From contig JAIBCC010000009.1 in NCBI GenBank assembly GCA_019694395.1, positions 62,001 to 126,000 on the forward strand: a stretch of DNA of 64,000 bases, read 5' to 3'. The translations under genes were made by a program, and so were the position numbers. Of the stretch, positions 51,276-60,349 are shown piece after piece (the first letter of the stretch is position 1; the number at the start of each line of letters is the position of its first letter). The notes beneath the pieces were generated by a model that had not been told where the DNA came from, did not search any database, and saw only the letters and a list, made by a program, of their open reading frames with translations. Source of the stretch: Pyrinomonadaceae bacterium (lineage in GTDB: Bacteria > Acidobacteriota > Blastocatellia > Pyrinomonadales > Pyrinomonadaceae).

Positions 51276-51599
51276 ATGTTTAAAAAAGTATTTGTTTGGC
51301 TAATCTGTAAAACTTTGCCGAGTTGTAGGGAAGTAACCGAATTGGTTTCGCATTCGATGGAAACGGAACTTTCATGGCGTAAAAAAATTGAATTGAAACT
51401 CCATTTGTGGAGCTGTGTTGCCTGTAATCGCTATTTATTCCAACTCAAATTTATGCGGGAAGTATTTGAAATTCAGGAAGATAAATTTAACCGAAATAAA
51501 AAGATTCCAACTTTGAGTGCCGATGCTGCCGAACGATTAAAAGATGCGCTGAAATCTTCAAAGTTTTTGTTACTTTTTGCACTAATGTATTGTTTCTAA
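51276..51599 (+). CDS. Zinc-finger anti-sigma-like protein (1)
   Basis: This is a 107-residue protein from the ATG at 51276, which follows AAGGGGGG. CREVTELVSHSMETELSWRKKIELKLHLWSCVACNRYL fits the zf-HC2 anti-sigma pattern (CxxC after HLxx). Its stop overlaps the next sigma gene's ATG (TAATG), so the two are coupled. Confidence 0.8.
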   Translation: MFKKVFVWLICKTLPSCREVTELVSHSMETELSWRKKIELKLHLWSCVACNRYLFQLKFMREVFEIQEDKFNRNKKIPTLSADAAERLKDALKSSKFLLLFALMYCF

Positions 51600-52204
51600 T
51601 GAACATAGCTGAGACTGCTACAACTAAATTCGATGCGACCATTTGGGTTGACCAGCACGGTGATTTCCTTTTCGCTTTTGCTTTTTCGCGGGTGCGTGAC
51701 GAATGGATTGCCGAAGACCTGGTTCAAGACACACTCCTCGCCGCAATGCAGTCCAGAAATTCTTTTGAAGCAAAATCCGCCGAAAGAACGTGGCTTTGCG
51801 GAATTTTGAAGCATAAAATCATTGATCATTTTCGTAAAAGCAGTCGGGAAGTCGAGCTGACCGAGGAAGAAGCCGATATGTCTTCTTACGATTATATGTT
51901 CCAGAGCGAAGGCGTGGCGAAAGGGCATTGGACGGCAGAATCAAAGCCGACGGTTTGGCAGGAAAATCCTGAAGAAGTATTGGAACACGCGGAATTTCGT
52001 GGTATTTTAACGCATTGTTTGGGCGAATTGCCCGAAAGAGTTGCGAACTGTTTTACTTTACGCGAAATGGATGGTTATGAAAGTCAGGAAATTTGCGATT
52101 TTCTGAATATTTCACCGAATAACTTTTGGGTAATGATGCACCGGGCGAGACTTCACCTTCGACGTTGTATTGATAATAATTGGTTCAAGAAGGTGCAGCA
52201 CTGA
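51599..52204 (+). CDS. ECF sigma factor (zinc anti-sigma associated)
   Basis: The start is the ATG at 51599; 201 residues. Region 2: FLFAFAFSRVRDEWIAEDLVQDTLLAAMQSRNSFEAKSAERTWLCGILKHKIIDHFR. Region 4: LPERVANCFTLREMDGYESQEICDFLNISPNNFWVMMHRARLHLRRCI. An insert (residues about 90-120) with charged residues separates them. Its stop overlaps the start of a second anti-sigma-like gene. Confidence 0.92.
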   Translation: MNIAETATTKFDATIWVDQHGDFLFAFAFSRVRDEWIAEDLVQDTLLAAMQSRNSFEAKSAERTWLCGILKHKIIDHFRKSSREVELTEEEADMSSYDYMFQSEGVAKGHWTAESKPTVWQENPEEVLEHAEFRGILTHCLGELPERVANCFTLREMDGYESQEICDFLNISPNNFWVMMHRARLHLRRCIDNNWFKKVQH

Positions 52205-52491
52205 TGAGTTTCAAATTGAAAATCAAAAGGTGGGTTTCAAACAAAGCGGAAGAGTGCAAAAAAGTTTCGCCTTTATATTCATTTGCGCTTGACCGTAAAT
52301 TGACTTTTTTTGAAAAAATGCGCGTCAAATTTCATCTAATGACCTGTAATGCCTGCACCAGTTACGTTACCAATTTGAATTTTATGCACGATGTTTTCCA
52401 CACTCAGGAATTACAAATTGAGGAAGAAAAACTACACGCTACTCTGAGTGATGAGGCAAAAGAAAGACTTAAAAACAAACTGAAATCTTAA
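52204..52491 (+). CDS. Zinc-finger anti-sigma-like protein (2)
   Basis: This 95-residue protein (MSFKLKIKRW start) has MRVKFHLMTCNACTSYVTNL, the HxxxCxxC part of a zinc anti-sigma domain, and a charged helical end similar to that of the protein at 51276 (LSDEAKERLKNKLKS against LSADAAERLKDALKS). It is coupled to the sigma gene by a 1-nt overlap (TGATG). Confidence 0.8.
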   Translation: MSFKLKIKRWVSNKAEECKKVSPLYSFALDRKLTFFEKMRVKFHLMTCNACTSYVTNLNFMHDVFHTQELQIEEEKLHATLSDEAKERLKNKLKS

Positions 52492-53030
52492 TCAAATCTT
52501 GCTTCAATTTTGTTATCTTTTCTGACACCTAATTCGTAGGTTAAATACGGATAGCTTTTATATTCGACCTCAAATTCATCTGCGCCAAGATACATTTCGG
52601 CTTCGGCAATGGCGGTCATTGCGCCTTCGATTTCCATAAAAAGTCCAAACGGCAATTCATCCAAAACTACTTCTACCTTACGGAAATGAAAGGTCTTACG
52701 GCGTTTTTCATAGACCATTCCTTCGTGAAAACCCAATCCGTTAAAGATTTTTTCAATCGCTTCAAAATCTGCTACTTCGGTTTCGTGTTCGATTCTTTTT
52801 TTGATTGATAATTTTTCGTCAGTCGCCTCTTTATAGGTCAAAATAGTTTTTTCGCCAATTCGCCGCAATCGCAAAAGTGCCTGTTTTTGCTTCAAAACCT
52901 CATTGCCAAAGAGGATATTTTCTTCAAAATCATCACGAATAAATTCTGCGCCTAATTCGTCAAGCGACAGCAGAACGTCTTCATATTGTTCTTTGGTTAA
53001 CCGATATTTTTTTTCTATTTCAACACTCAT
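52488..53030 (-). CDS. CYTH domain protein (class IV adenylate cyclase/triphosphatase type)
   Basis: The start is the ATG at 53030, giving SVEIEKKYRLT with the ExExK signature of the CYTH tunnel fold; 180 residues. It also has LRLRRIGEKTILTYKEA, KRIEHETEV and VVLDELPFGLFMEIEG. Members split triphosphates or make cAMP; the exact reaction is not predictable. It ends over the last 4 nt of the convergent anti-sigma gene. Confidence 0.9.
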   Translation of the reverse strand: MSVEIEKKYRLTKEQYEDVLLSLDELGAEFIRDDFEENILFGNEVLKQKQALLRLRRIGEKTILTYKEATDEKLSIKKRIEHETEVADFEAIEKIFNGLGFHEGMVYEKRRKTFHFRKVEVVLDELPFGLFMEIEGAMTAIAEAEMYLGADEFEVEYKSYPYLTYELGVRKDNKIEARFD

Positions 53031-53132
53031 AAATAATTCTTTGATTGGATAAACACGCAATCTTTCAACTTATAAAAGAATAGACATCTTTCCAAAATAA
53101 CAGTTGAGATATTTGAAGTAATCGAAATTTAG

Positions 53133-53321
53133 TCATCGAAGATGACGGAATATTTGTAGCCCATAACGTTAGTTATGGGGTTAGTTGAGAAAACATTTAA
53201 GTTCTCGAAGAGAACGACATAATTTTTTATGCCGCCATTTTCAATGGCTTAATGATTCTTTTCATTGCCTTTACCCATAACTCGCGTTATGGGCTACAAA
53301 GATGTCGCAAACTTCGTTTGC
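53133..53321. repeat. Multi-hairpin intergenic element
   Basis: Six short perfect stems lie in a row: TCATC-GAA-GATGA (53133), CCCATAAC-N4-GTTATGGG (53160), GTTCTC-GAA-GAGAAC (near 53200), GCCATT-N3-AATGGC (53234), CCCATAAC-N4-GTTATGGG (53274) and GCAAAC-TTC-GTTTGC (53306). The outer 15-nt ends TTTGTAGCCCATAAC at 53153-53167 and 53286-53300 are perfect inverted repeats, as in a miniature mobile element. No gene is seen in 53031-53400. Confidence 0.65.
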
Positions 53322-53400
53322 TGATTCAAACAAACTATTTAGGAAAGTTGTCTAATACTATTATTATCCAATCGCAAATCAAAAATCTAAAATCAAAAAT

Positions 53401-54756
53401 TTACGAAGTCCGAATCCATTTCCAAACTTCGGGAATAGTTGCTTTTTTGCCATACATCAACATTCCAACCCGATAAGCGCGAGCCGCTGCCCAGACGAGT
53501 CCGCAAATAGCTAAAACATTGAGACCTAGCGATAAAAGTATTTGCCAGAGCGGAGGTGATTCGATAAAAATCCGCGCCGGCATCGAAACCGGTGAAACAA
53601 AAGGTGTTAGCGATGCAATCAGTGAAAAAGTAGAGTTCGGATCACGCACAATAGGGACAACGCTATATAAACCAGCCATCAACACAATTACGGTAAAAAT
53701 AACGAATTGACCGCCTTCCTGCGTGGTTGTTACCATTGAACCGATCAGCGCGTAAATGGTTGAATACAAAAAGAATCCAGCTAGGAAAAATAAGAAGAAA
53801 TACACGATAAATAACGGAGTAATGCTCGGAAATTCTTTTGGTATTCCCAACGAACCAGCCATTACCGCGCCGTAAGTTAAAATGGCTAAAGCTGAAAAAG
53901 TCCAGATTGCAACCTGAGTTAGTCCTGACAAACAGACTCCGACCAATTTGCCCATCATCAGTTCAAAAGGTTTAGCCGATGAAAATAAAATTTCGGCGAT
54001 TTTGGTTTCTTTTTCTTCAACGACTGCGCCCATAACTACTGAACCGTAAAGGGTTATGGTAATGTAAAGCATAAATGCCAAACCAAATGCAATGCCAAAG
54101 CCCCAATCATTTCCTTCTTTGACGCTGCCCGATTTATCTATGCTTTTGACCGAAAAATTTACTTTTTGATTGATTTCCTTGAGCTTTTCTTCACTGATAT
54201 TGGCTTTTGCCAGACGCTCCAAACGAATTGCGTCGTTTAATCCTTCTTCGATGGCGGTTTTTGAAATAAAATCCGAAGCATTACGCGAATAAAATTCAAA
54301 TTTTGCATCTTTTGCGTCGAAATCAGCGGGAACGATGAGATACGCATCCAAATCTTTATCGGCAATCCGCTGCAAAAGTTCGTTTTGGATTTGTTCCGTA
54401 GTTTTTCCTGCGGGTGAAATTTGTTCCAATTGAAAGCTTCCGCCAAATTGCTCGGCGGTCTGTTTCAATTTCTCATCCTGTGACGCATTCAAATTTTTAA
54501 CTGATTCTGCGGTTGATCTTTTGAATTTCTCCACCTGTTTTTCCGGCGAAAGATTTTCCTGCAGGCGTTGAAAAATTTTACCGTTTTCTTCGACCACTGC
54601 GACGCGCACCGCATTTCCTTTGATCGAAAACATCAGCAGCGGCATTAAACTAACTGCCAGCATTCCAACCGGTGCCAGAAAAGTTGTGATCAGAAAAACT
54701 TTGGTCCACACAACTTTGAAATATTCACGTTTTACGACGGCTAAAAATTTACGCAT
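53401..54756 (-). CDS. ABC-2 type exporter permease (NatB-like)
   Basis: This 451-residue protein has an N-terminal membrane segment (TKVFLITTFLAPVGMLAVSL), a large outer domain of about 190 residues (to GNDWG) and five or six C-terminal segments such as FGIAFGLAFMLYITITLYG and GQFVIFTVIVLMAGLYSV. The layout is that of Na+/ABC-2 exporters. It overlaps the ATPase gene by 8 nt. Confidence 0.92.
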   Translation of the reverse strand: MRKFLAVVKREYFKVVWTKVFLITTFLAPVGMLAVSLMPLLMFSIKGNAVRVAVVEENGKIFQRLQENLSPEKQVEKFKRSTAESVKNLNASQDEKLKQTAEQFGGSFQLEQISPAGKTTEQIQNELLQRIADKDLDAYLIVPADFDAKDAKFEFYSRNASDFISKTAIEEGLNDAIRLERLAKANISEEKLKEINQKVNFSVKSIDKSGSVKEGNDWGFGIAFGLAFMLYITITLYGSVVMGAVVEEKETKIAEILFSSAKPFELMMGKLVGVCLSGLTQVAIWTFSALAILTYGAVMAGSLGIPKEFPSITPLFIVYFFLFFLAGFFLYSTIYALIGSMVTTTQEGGQFVIFTVIVLMAGLYSVVPIVRDPNSTFSLIASLTPFVSPVSMPARIFIESPPLWQILLSLGLNVLAICGLVWAAARAYRVGMLMYGKKATIPEVWKWIRTS

Positions 54757-55666
54757 TTTTTTCCTTTACTTGTTCAATAAAAATATCATTCAGACTTGGC
54801 TCGATTTGTTCAAATTTTGAAATTACCGCACCGTTTTCAATTAATTTTTTCAATAAAATCTGAGTATCTGCATTTGGAGCTAAAACCAATTCTTTTTCGT
54901 CGGCGTGTTCCGTTACTTTTTCAACTAAGCTTTTGTCTTCCAATACTTTTTCGCCGCCTGAGCAACGCAGGGCAATCAGATTTTTGCCAAAACTTTCTTT
55001 GACCTCGCGGAGTTTTCCGCCTAAAACCTTGCGTGATTTGTTGATTAAAATGATGTCATCGCAAAGTCTTTCCGCTGTTTCCATCAAATGCGTCGAAAAA
55101 ATTATGGTTTTACCTTTTTTCTTGAGTTCGGCGATCACTTCTAAAAGCGTTTCGACATTGACCGGATCAAGCCCCGAAAAAGGCTCGTCCAAAATAATCA
55201 AATCAGGCTCGTGCAGAACTGCCGCAATGAACTGAATTTTCTGCGACATTCCTTTTGAAAGATCGTTGGCTTTTTTGAGTTTCCATTCGCTCAAACCCAT
55301 TCGATCAAGCCAAAAATCAATGCGTTTATCGGCTTCTTTTTGCGGAACGTCCTTGAGCGCGGCAAAATAGCGGAGCTGCTCCTGGATTTTCATTTTTTTG
55401 TAAAGCCCGCGTTCTTCCGGCAAATAGCCGATTTTGTCTTGAAGTTCGGACGACATTTTTTGCCCGAAAAGCTCGATTTTTCCTTCGTCTGGCGCGGTAA
55501 TGCTGACGATCATCCGAATCGTCGTAGTTTTTCCGGCACCGTTCGGACCTAGAAATCCGAAAATTCGTCCGGCTTTGACTTCAAACGAAATGTTATCAAC
55601 TGCGGTGAAATCTCCGTAACGTTTGGTGACGTTTTCAACTCGCAAAGTAATTGGTTGTTCGCTCAT
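54749..55666 (-). CDS. ABC exporter ATP-binding protein (NatA-like)
   Basis: This 305-residue protein has Walker A GPNGAGKTTTIR, Q-loop YLPEERGLY, signature LSKGMSQKIQF, Walker B LIILDEPFSGLD, and the switch His in IFSTHL. The C-terminal 80 residues form the extra domain of this subfamily. It works with the permease at 53401. Confidence 0.95.
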   Translation of the reverse strand: MSEQPITLRVENVTKRYGDFTAVDNISFEVKAGRIFGFLGPNGAGKTTTIRMIVSITAPDEGKIELFGQKMSSELQDKIGYLPEERGLYKKMKIQEQLRYFAALKDVPQKEADKRIDFWLDRMGLSEWKLKKANDLSKGMSQKIQFIAAVLHEPDLIILDEPFSGLDPVNVETLLEVIAELKKKGKTIIFSTHLMETAERLCDDIILINKSRKVLGGKLREVKESFGKNLIALRCSGGEKVLEDKSLVEKVTEHADEKELVLAPNADTQILLKKLIENGAVISKFEQIEPSLNDIFIEQVKEKNA

Positions 55667-55675
55667 AAATTTGAA

Positions 55676-55836
55676 AGTAAAAAAGGCAAAGGTGAAATAG
55701 GTAAAAAGTATTGAGTTTAATAGTTTTAATTAGTCCATTCGGTTAAAAATCAGATTAGGTTTGTTAAAAAGTTACTCTAACTTTTTCACTTTTTCACTTT
55801 TTCACTTTTTCACCTTAATTTTGCTTTTTCACTTTA
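55676..55836. repeat. GGTAAAA- and CACTTTTT-type short repeats
   Basis: Positions 55676-55714 are GGCAAAG/GGTGAAA-type heptamers. Positions 55783-55836 are six 8-nt CACTTTTT units. They lie between the divergent NatA and corA genes. Confidence 0.6.
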
Positions 55837-55901
55837 ACATACCACACATTACGATAAACTTTTGGCAACGGTTTCAAATGTTGTATTATGTCTGAAAAAT
55901 T

Positions 55902-56930
55902 ATGGAAATTTTTGTTCATCGAGCAGGCGCGGAAGAGGTCGAAACAGGTTTTGAAACAAAAGATTTACCGGAACTTTTAGCGGATTCGACCAATGTTGTG
56001 TGGGTAGATTTTTATGTTCCGACCGAGGCGGAGAGAATTGAAGCTGATTGGGTTTTGGAAAATATCTTCAAATTTCATTATTTGACCGTTGAAGATGCAC
56101 GCGAAACCCGAAATCAGCCAAAGGTCGAAGGCTTTCCCGATTATCTTTTTTTCATCGTTCACGGCGTTAAAAACGAAACAAATTCGGCAAATTTTGTGAC
56201 AAAAGAACTTGACGGATATTTAGGTAAAAATTTTGTAGTTACTTATCACCACGAAGAATTTCGCAGCATTGAAAAAGTAAAACGTCATCTTTCCGAGAGC
56301 AGTTATTCGTGTCAGCGCGGCGCGGCGTATCTGCTGCACCAAATTTTGGACGAGCTGGTTGATTTGTATATGCCGGTGGTGGATGATTTTGACCTGTCCA
56401 TCAACGAGCTGGAAGACCGTATCTTTCGGATGAAACGTGCCAGCAATAAAGTTTTGGAAGACATTATGAATTTGAAACGTGCGGTGGCTCGTTTGAAACG
56501 GATTTCGTCCAAACAACTTGAAGTTTTATACAAAATGGCGCACGGACAATTTCCCTTGATTGATGAAAAAACACAGCCTTTTTATCGGGATGTTCACGAT
56601 CATTTACAGAGAATTTCGGATTTGGCGGAAAATTACCGCGACCTTGTTTCAGGGCTTTTGGACGTTCATTTTTCCGTTATTGCTAATAAAACCAATGAGG
56701 TAATGAAAGTTTTAGCGGTTTTTTCCGCAATTATGCTGCCGTTGTCGTTGATTGCCGGAATTTACGGAATGAATATGAAGCTCTATGGCGACATTGAAAA
56801 TCCCAGTTATTTTTGGGAAGTAATGGCAATGATGGGAATTATAGCCGTTGGATTGTTGATTTACTTTTGGCGCAAAGGCTGGATCGGACAAGAGGATCTG
56901 GAAAATATTCCAAAGGAAAAAGAAGATTAA
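55902..56930 (+). CDS. corA: CorA-family magnesium/cobalt channel
   Basis: This 342-residue protein has a cytoplasmic funnel, a long stalk helix and two C-terminal membrane segments. The filter signature GMN is in IYGMNMKLYG after VFSAIMLPLSLIAG. The acidic/Lys-rich tail follows. It moves Mg2+ down its gradient. The stop overlaps the convergent gene at 56927. Confidence 0.95.
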   Translation: MEIFVHRAGAEEVETGFETKDLPELLADSTNVVWVDFYVPTEAERIEADWVLENIFKFHYLTVEDARETRNQPKVEGFPDYLFFIVHGVKNETNSANFVTKELDGYLGKNFVVTYHHEEFRSIEKVKRHLSESSYSCQRGAAYLLHQILDELVDLYMPVVDDFDLSINELEDRIFRMKRASNKVLEDIMNLKRAVARLKRISSKQLEVLYKMAHGQFPLIDEKTQPFYRDVHDHLQRISDLAENYRDLVSGLLDVHFSVIANKTNEVMKVLAVFSAIMLPLSLIAGIYGMNMKLYGDIENPSYFWEVMAMMGIIAVGLLIYFWRKGWIGQEDLENIPKEKED

Positions 56931-57610
56931 ATTTCCTTTAGAATATTTTTGACCTGTAAATCTCCAAAACCGTAAATTGCTGCTTTTTCTCTGAATTGAT
57001 TGAATATTTTACCGAAATCTGTTTCGCCGTTTTCGATGATTCTCTGCAAAATTTTTTTTGGTTGGGTTTCTTTTTCGATTATTGCAAGACAAACTTCAGG
57101 TAAATTGAGAAAACCTTTTGTTTTGGTTTGACTTAGGGTTTTTAGACTATCAAAGTTTTGAAAACAATATGCTTTCCAAAGTTTCTTGCCAAGCCAAACA
57201 TCTTCTTTAGTCAATTTCTGACGTGATTCAAAACATTTCTCTAAATTTTCAAAACTGCAGTTCCAATCATCCGAATCTGGGAAAATTCGATAGATAGTTG
57301 CCTCTTTTGATTCCAGCAAATTCAGAAAAAGCCATAAATTAACCTGACAAAAGGCTTCATTGCCAAACCACAGATTGACCTCATCATTCGGTTTGAGGTC
57401 ATTTAATTTATCAAATTCGCTCTTTACGTTTTCAAAATAATCATCAGCACCATAAGTTTTTCTGAGAAGTTCAGCCCGAACTTTCCACAGTTCAGCTAAG
57501 TTTTTTGCTTGTAAATCACCTTCAATCAAACATTCACGGCAAATGATCTTTTCTCCTTCTAAATTAAATCCGTTTGCCAAACTGTCGCCATTTAAAATGT
57601 GGTAAATCAT
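56927..57610 (-). CDS. DUF1835 domain protein
   Basis: This 227-residue protein starts IYHILNGDSLANGF, then IICRECLIEGD, VRAELLRKTYG and EVNLWFGNEAFCQVNLWLFL, the DUF1835 pattern. The C-terminal third is less clear. Function is unknown. It starts 3 nt after the stop of kinase 3 and is probably co-transcribed with it. Confidence 0.85.
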   Translation of the reverse strand: MIYHILNGDSLANGFNLEGEKIICRECLIEGDLQAKNLAELWKVRAELLRKTYGADDYFENVKSEFDKLNDLKPNDEVNLWFGNEAFCQVNLWLFLNLLESKEATIYRIFPDSDDWNCSFENLEKCFESRQKLTKEDVWLGKKLWKAYCFQNFDSLKTLSQTKTKGFLNLPEVCLAIIEKETQPKKILQRIIENGETDFGKIFNQFREKAAIYGFGDLQVKNILKEI

Positions 57611-57613
57611 AAA

Positions 57614-60349
57614 TTACTGATATTTTAGAGTAAGTTCCGGTTTCCCCCAAACTTTATAAAGTTCAGCTAACCGATTTTTTGCCAGAGTTGTGCGGGGATT
57701 ATTTTCGCCTTGGGATTTTTTAAGGTTTTCAAAACTTTCGAGCAAAAGCGATTCGGCTTCGTTAAATTTTTTCTGCATCGTCAAATTCTCGCCAAGTGCG
57801 CTTTTGGCGAGAGTTGTTAAAAAATTGTCGGATGGCAGATTTTCCGAGCGGATTTTGACTGCTTCGCGCAATAATCTTTCGCCTTCGGCAAGGCGGTTCG
57901 TGTGCGTCAGTATTAATCCTTGAATAGATAGTGCAGTTGCATAATTGATATATTTTGAAGTCGTGCTCTGTTTGTAAATTGTCAGAGCCTCGTTGATTTT
58001 AGTTTCAGCCTCTGCGTATTTCCCTTGAAAATAAAGAGTTTGCGCCTGTAAACGGAGATTGTCGCCGAGCGGTAAATAAGTTTCGCGGTGAATTTTGCGG
58101 TAAAGTGTTTCCGAGTCAGCCAGATTTTTCTCGGCTTCGTCAAATTCGCCCTTTTCCATCTGCAAACTGCCAAGCATTGTTAGTGTAAACGTCCACTCCG
58201 GTGATTCTTTGTTTGCCTGCGTGTTTAATTGTTCCAGTTTAGCCCGAATTATTTTTTCTGCTTCGGCAAAATTCCCCTGGTCGGCTAAAGTTAAAGATAG
58301 AACAGATTCGGCGGTTCCGATTGCATTTTTCATTTCCGGCGTGGTTTGTGAACGTAAATCCAAAGCCTCACGAAATAAACTTTCTGCTTCGCGTGAATCG
58401 CCTTGAGCCCGCCGCAAAAGTCCGAAATCAGTAAGCGCGGCAAACAAATCATCAGCCTGCACATTACCTTTTTTCTGTTCGATGCGAAGAATCGAAATCC
58501 GCTGGCGATAAAATTTGTCAGCTTCTTCGTTTTTGCCGGTCGCTATCCAAAGACTAGCCACAGCCACTAAAGTTTGCAGCGTTTCAAGCGAATTTTCGCC
58601 GTAAAGTTCGGTTTTTAATTGGAGAGCGGATTCCAGATTTTTGCGGGCGGATTCGTATTGACCTTGTTCAATATAACTGATTCCGATAATCCGTTTTAGC
58701 TCGGCTTTGACTTCCGGTTGGTTTGATAACTCTTCTGTTTCCAGCTTTTGCGAGGCAGCATCCAATAATTCTTTGACCGTTGTATCGTGTCCTGCCGTGC
58801 GCGAGGCTTCAATTTGCGGATTTGAAGCATTTAACAAATTCTGTAAAAACTGGCTGACCGCTTCGGCTTTGGCTTTTTCACGGGCGGCTACCTGAGCCTG
58901 TCTGAGGCTGATAAAAATTCCGCCGATTAGACTCAATAAAATTAAACTGGCGGCGGCGGCTCCGACTTTGTGGCGGGTAATAAATTTGGTGAAGCGGTAG
59001 CCCAAAGTGTTCGGACGCGCCAGCACCGGCAATCCGTCCAGATGCCGCCGGATGTCGTCCGAAAAGGCTTCGGCGGATTGATAACGGCGGGAAGGCTCTT
59101 TTCGCAGAGCCATCAGAACGATATTGTCCAAATCACCTTTGAGAGATTTTAGATTTTGGATTTTGGATTTTGGATTGGTTTCATTTGTATTGATTCTGGC
59201 TCTGTCGCTGATTACTTCGCTGGGTTTGGTCGGTTCTTTTTCATAAACGAGGCGTTCGATTTCCTGCGGCGAAGCGTCCCGGAAATGATAAGGTAAATCT
59301 CCGGTCAGCAGTTTATAAAGCAGAATTCCCAAAGAATAAATATCGCTGGCGGTAGTGATGGTTTTACCGCGAATTTGTTCGGGACTGGCGTAATCGGGAG
59401 TCATCAGCCGGACAAAAGTTGCTGTTGGCGCAATTGTATCGGAAGTTAGTTCGGGATTAAGTAGTTTGGCAATTCCAAAATCCAGCAATTTTGGTTCTCC
59501 GGCGGTATTGACAAAAATATTTCCGGGTTTCAGATCACGGTGAACAATTAAATTTTGATGAGCATATTGAACGGCGGAGCAAACTTTTTGAAATAATTCG
59601 AGGCGTTCGACCGTGTTCAGATTATGCTCGTCGCAATATTTGTCGAGCGGTTCGCCTTCGACATATTCCATCACAAAATACGGTAGTCCGTCATTGGTAA
59701 TTCCGGCATCAAGCAGGCGGGCAATATTCGGATGCTCCAACGCCGCTAGAATTCTTTCCTCCATACGAAATCGTTTGAGAATGTCTTCGCTGTCCATTCC
59801 ACGCCGCAGGATTTTGATAGCGACTCGTTTGTTAAATTGATCGTCATTGCGGGTTGCCAGATAAACCGAACCCATTCCGCCGCGCCCGATTTCGCGGACG
59901 ATCTTATAATTGCCGATAGTTTTATTTTTCAGCGAAGTCAGGTTTTCCAGTATATTGGCGGAAGCTAACGGAGATTTGCCGAGAAAATCGTTGGTGCTGC
60001 CTTCAACCGAAAGCAGAGATTCGATTTCGGTATAAAGTTCCTTGTCATTTCCGCACAATTTGCGTAAAAAAGTTCGGCGTTTTTCGGTTGGTTTTTCCAA
60101 CACTTTGTTCAGAATTTCCGAAACTTTGTCCCAGCGGTCATCGGAAGAAAAGTCCTGAGGTGTTTTGAAAGCGGGAGTTTCGATAAAACCTTCCGATTCA
60201 AAATGGGCGGCGAGCAGTTTTTCGACCTCTTTTTTAATTTCCGGGTTTTCACCACAGGATTCATACAAAAAAGCCTCGCGCCGCGCTTCTTCGATTTCGA
60301 GGCTTTGCAGAAAAATAGTCTTAATTTGTTGCCATTTTTCAGCTTCCAT
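57614..60349 (-). CDS. Ser/Thr protein kinase with TPR half (kinase 3)
   Basis: This 911-residue protein has two helical lead repeats. The kinase domain lies around residues 145-420: IGRGGMGSVYLA, VAIK, HRDLKPGNIFV, DFGIAKL and PDYASPEQ. One membrane segment follows (GAAAASLILLSLIGGIFISL, about 472-491), then some ten TPR units (ISYIEQGQYESARKNLESAL, DFGLLRRAQGDSREAESLF, ALSIQGLILTHTNRLAEGERL). A loop near residue 395 (NPKSKIQNLKSLKGD) carries an in-frame 7-nt repeat. The start overlaps the sigma gene by 11 nt, so the two are coupled. Confidence 0.93.
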   Translation of the reverse strand: MEAEKWQQIKTIFLQSLEIEEARREAFLYESCGENPEIKKEVEKLLAAHFESEGFIETPAFKTPQDFSSDDRWDKVSEILNKVLEKPTEKRRTFLRKLCGNDKELYTEIESLLSVEGSTNDFLGKSPLASANILENLTSLKNKTIGNYKIVREIGRGGMGSVYLATRNDDQFNKRVAIKILRRGMDSEDILKRFRMEERILAALEHPNIARLLDAGITNDGLPYFVMEYVEGEPLDKYCDEHNLNTVERLELFQKVCSAVQYAHQNLIVHRDLKPGNIFVNTAGEPKLLDFGIAKLLNPELTSDTIAPTATFVRLMTPDYASPEQIRGKTITTASDIYSLGILLYKLLTGDLPYHFRDASPQEIERLVYEKEPTKPSEVISDRARINTNETNPKSKIQNLKSLKGDLDNIVLMALRKEPSRRYQSAEAFSDDIRRHLDGLPVLARPNTLGYRFTKFITRHKVGAAAASLILLSLIGGIFISLRQAQVAAREKAKAEAVSQFLQNLLNASNPQIEASRTAGHDTTVKELLDAASQKLETEELSNQPEVKAELKRIIGISYIEQGQYESARKNLESALQLKTELYGENSLETLQTLVAVASLWIATGKNEEADKFYRQRISILRIEQKKGNVQADDLFAALTDFGLLRRAQGDSREAESLFREALDLRSQTTPEMKNAIGTAESVLSLTLADQGNFAEAEKIIRAKLEQLNTQANKESPEWTFTLTMLGSLQMEKGEFDEAEKNLADSETLYRKIHRETYLPLGDNLRLQAQTLYFQGKYAEAETKINEALTIYKQSTTSKYINYATALSIQGLILTHTNRLAEGERLLREAVKIRSENLPSDNFLTTLAKSALGENLTMQKKFNEAESLLLESFENLKKSQGENNPRTTLAKNRLAELYKVWGKPELTLKYQ
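59145..59182 (-). repeat. In-frame ATTTTGG heptamer repeat in kinase 3
   Basis: Three to four ATTTTGG units (with one ATTTTAG) code for NPKSKIQNLKS on the reverse strand. The unit is of the same type as the intergenic set at 53380-53400. Confidence 0.7.
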
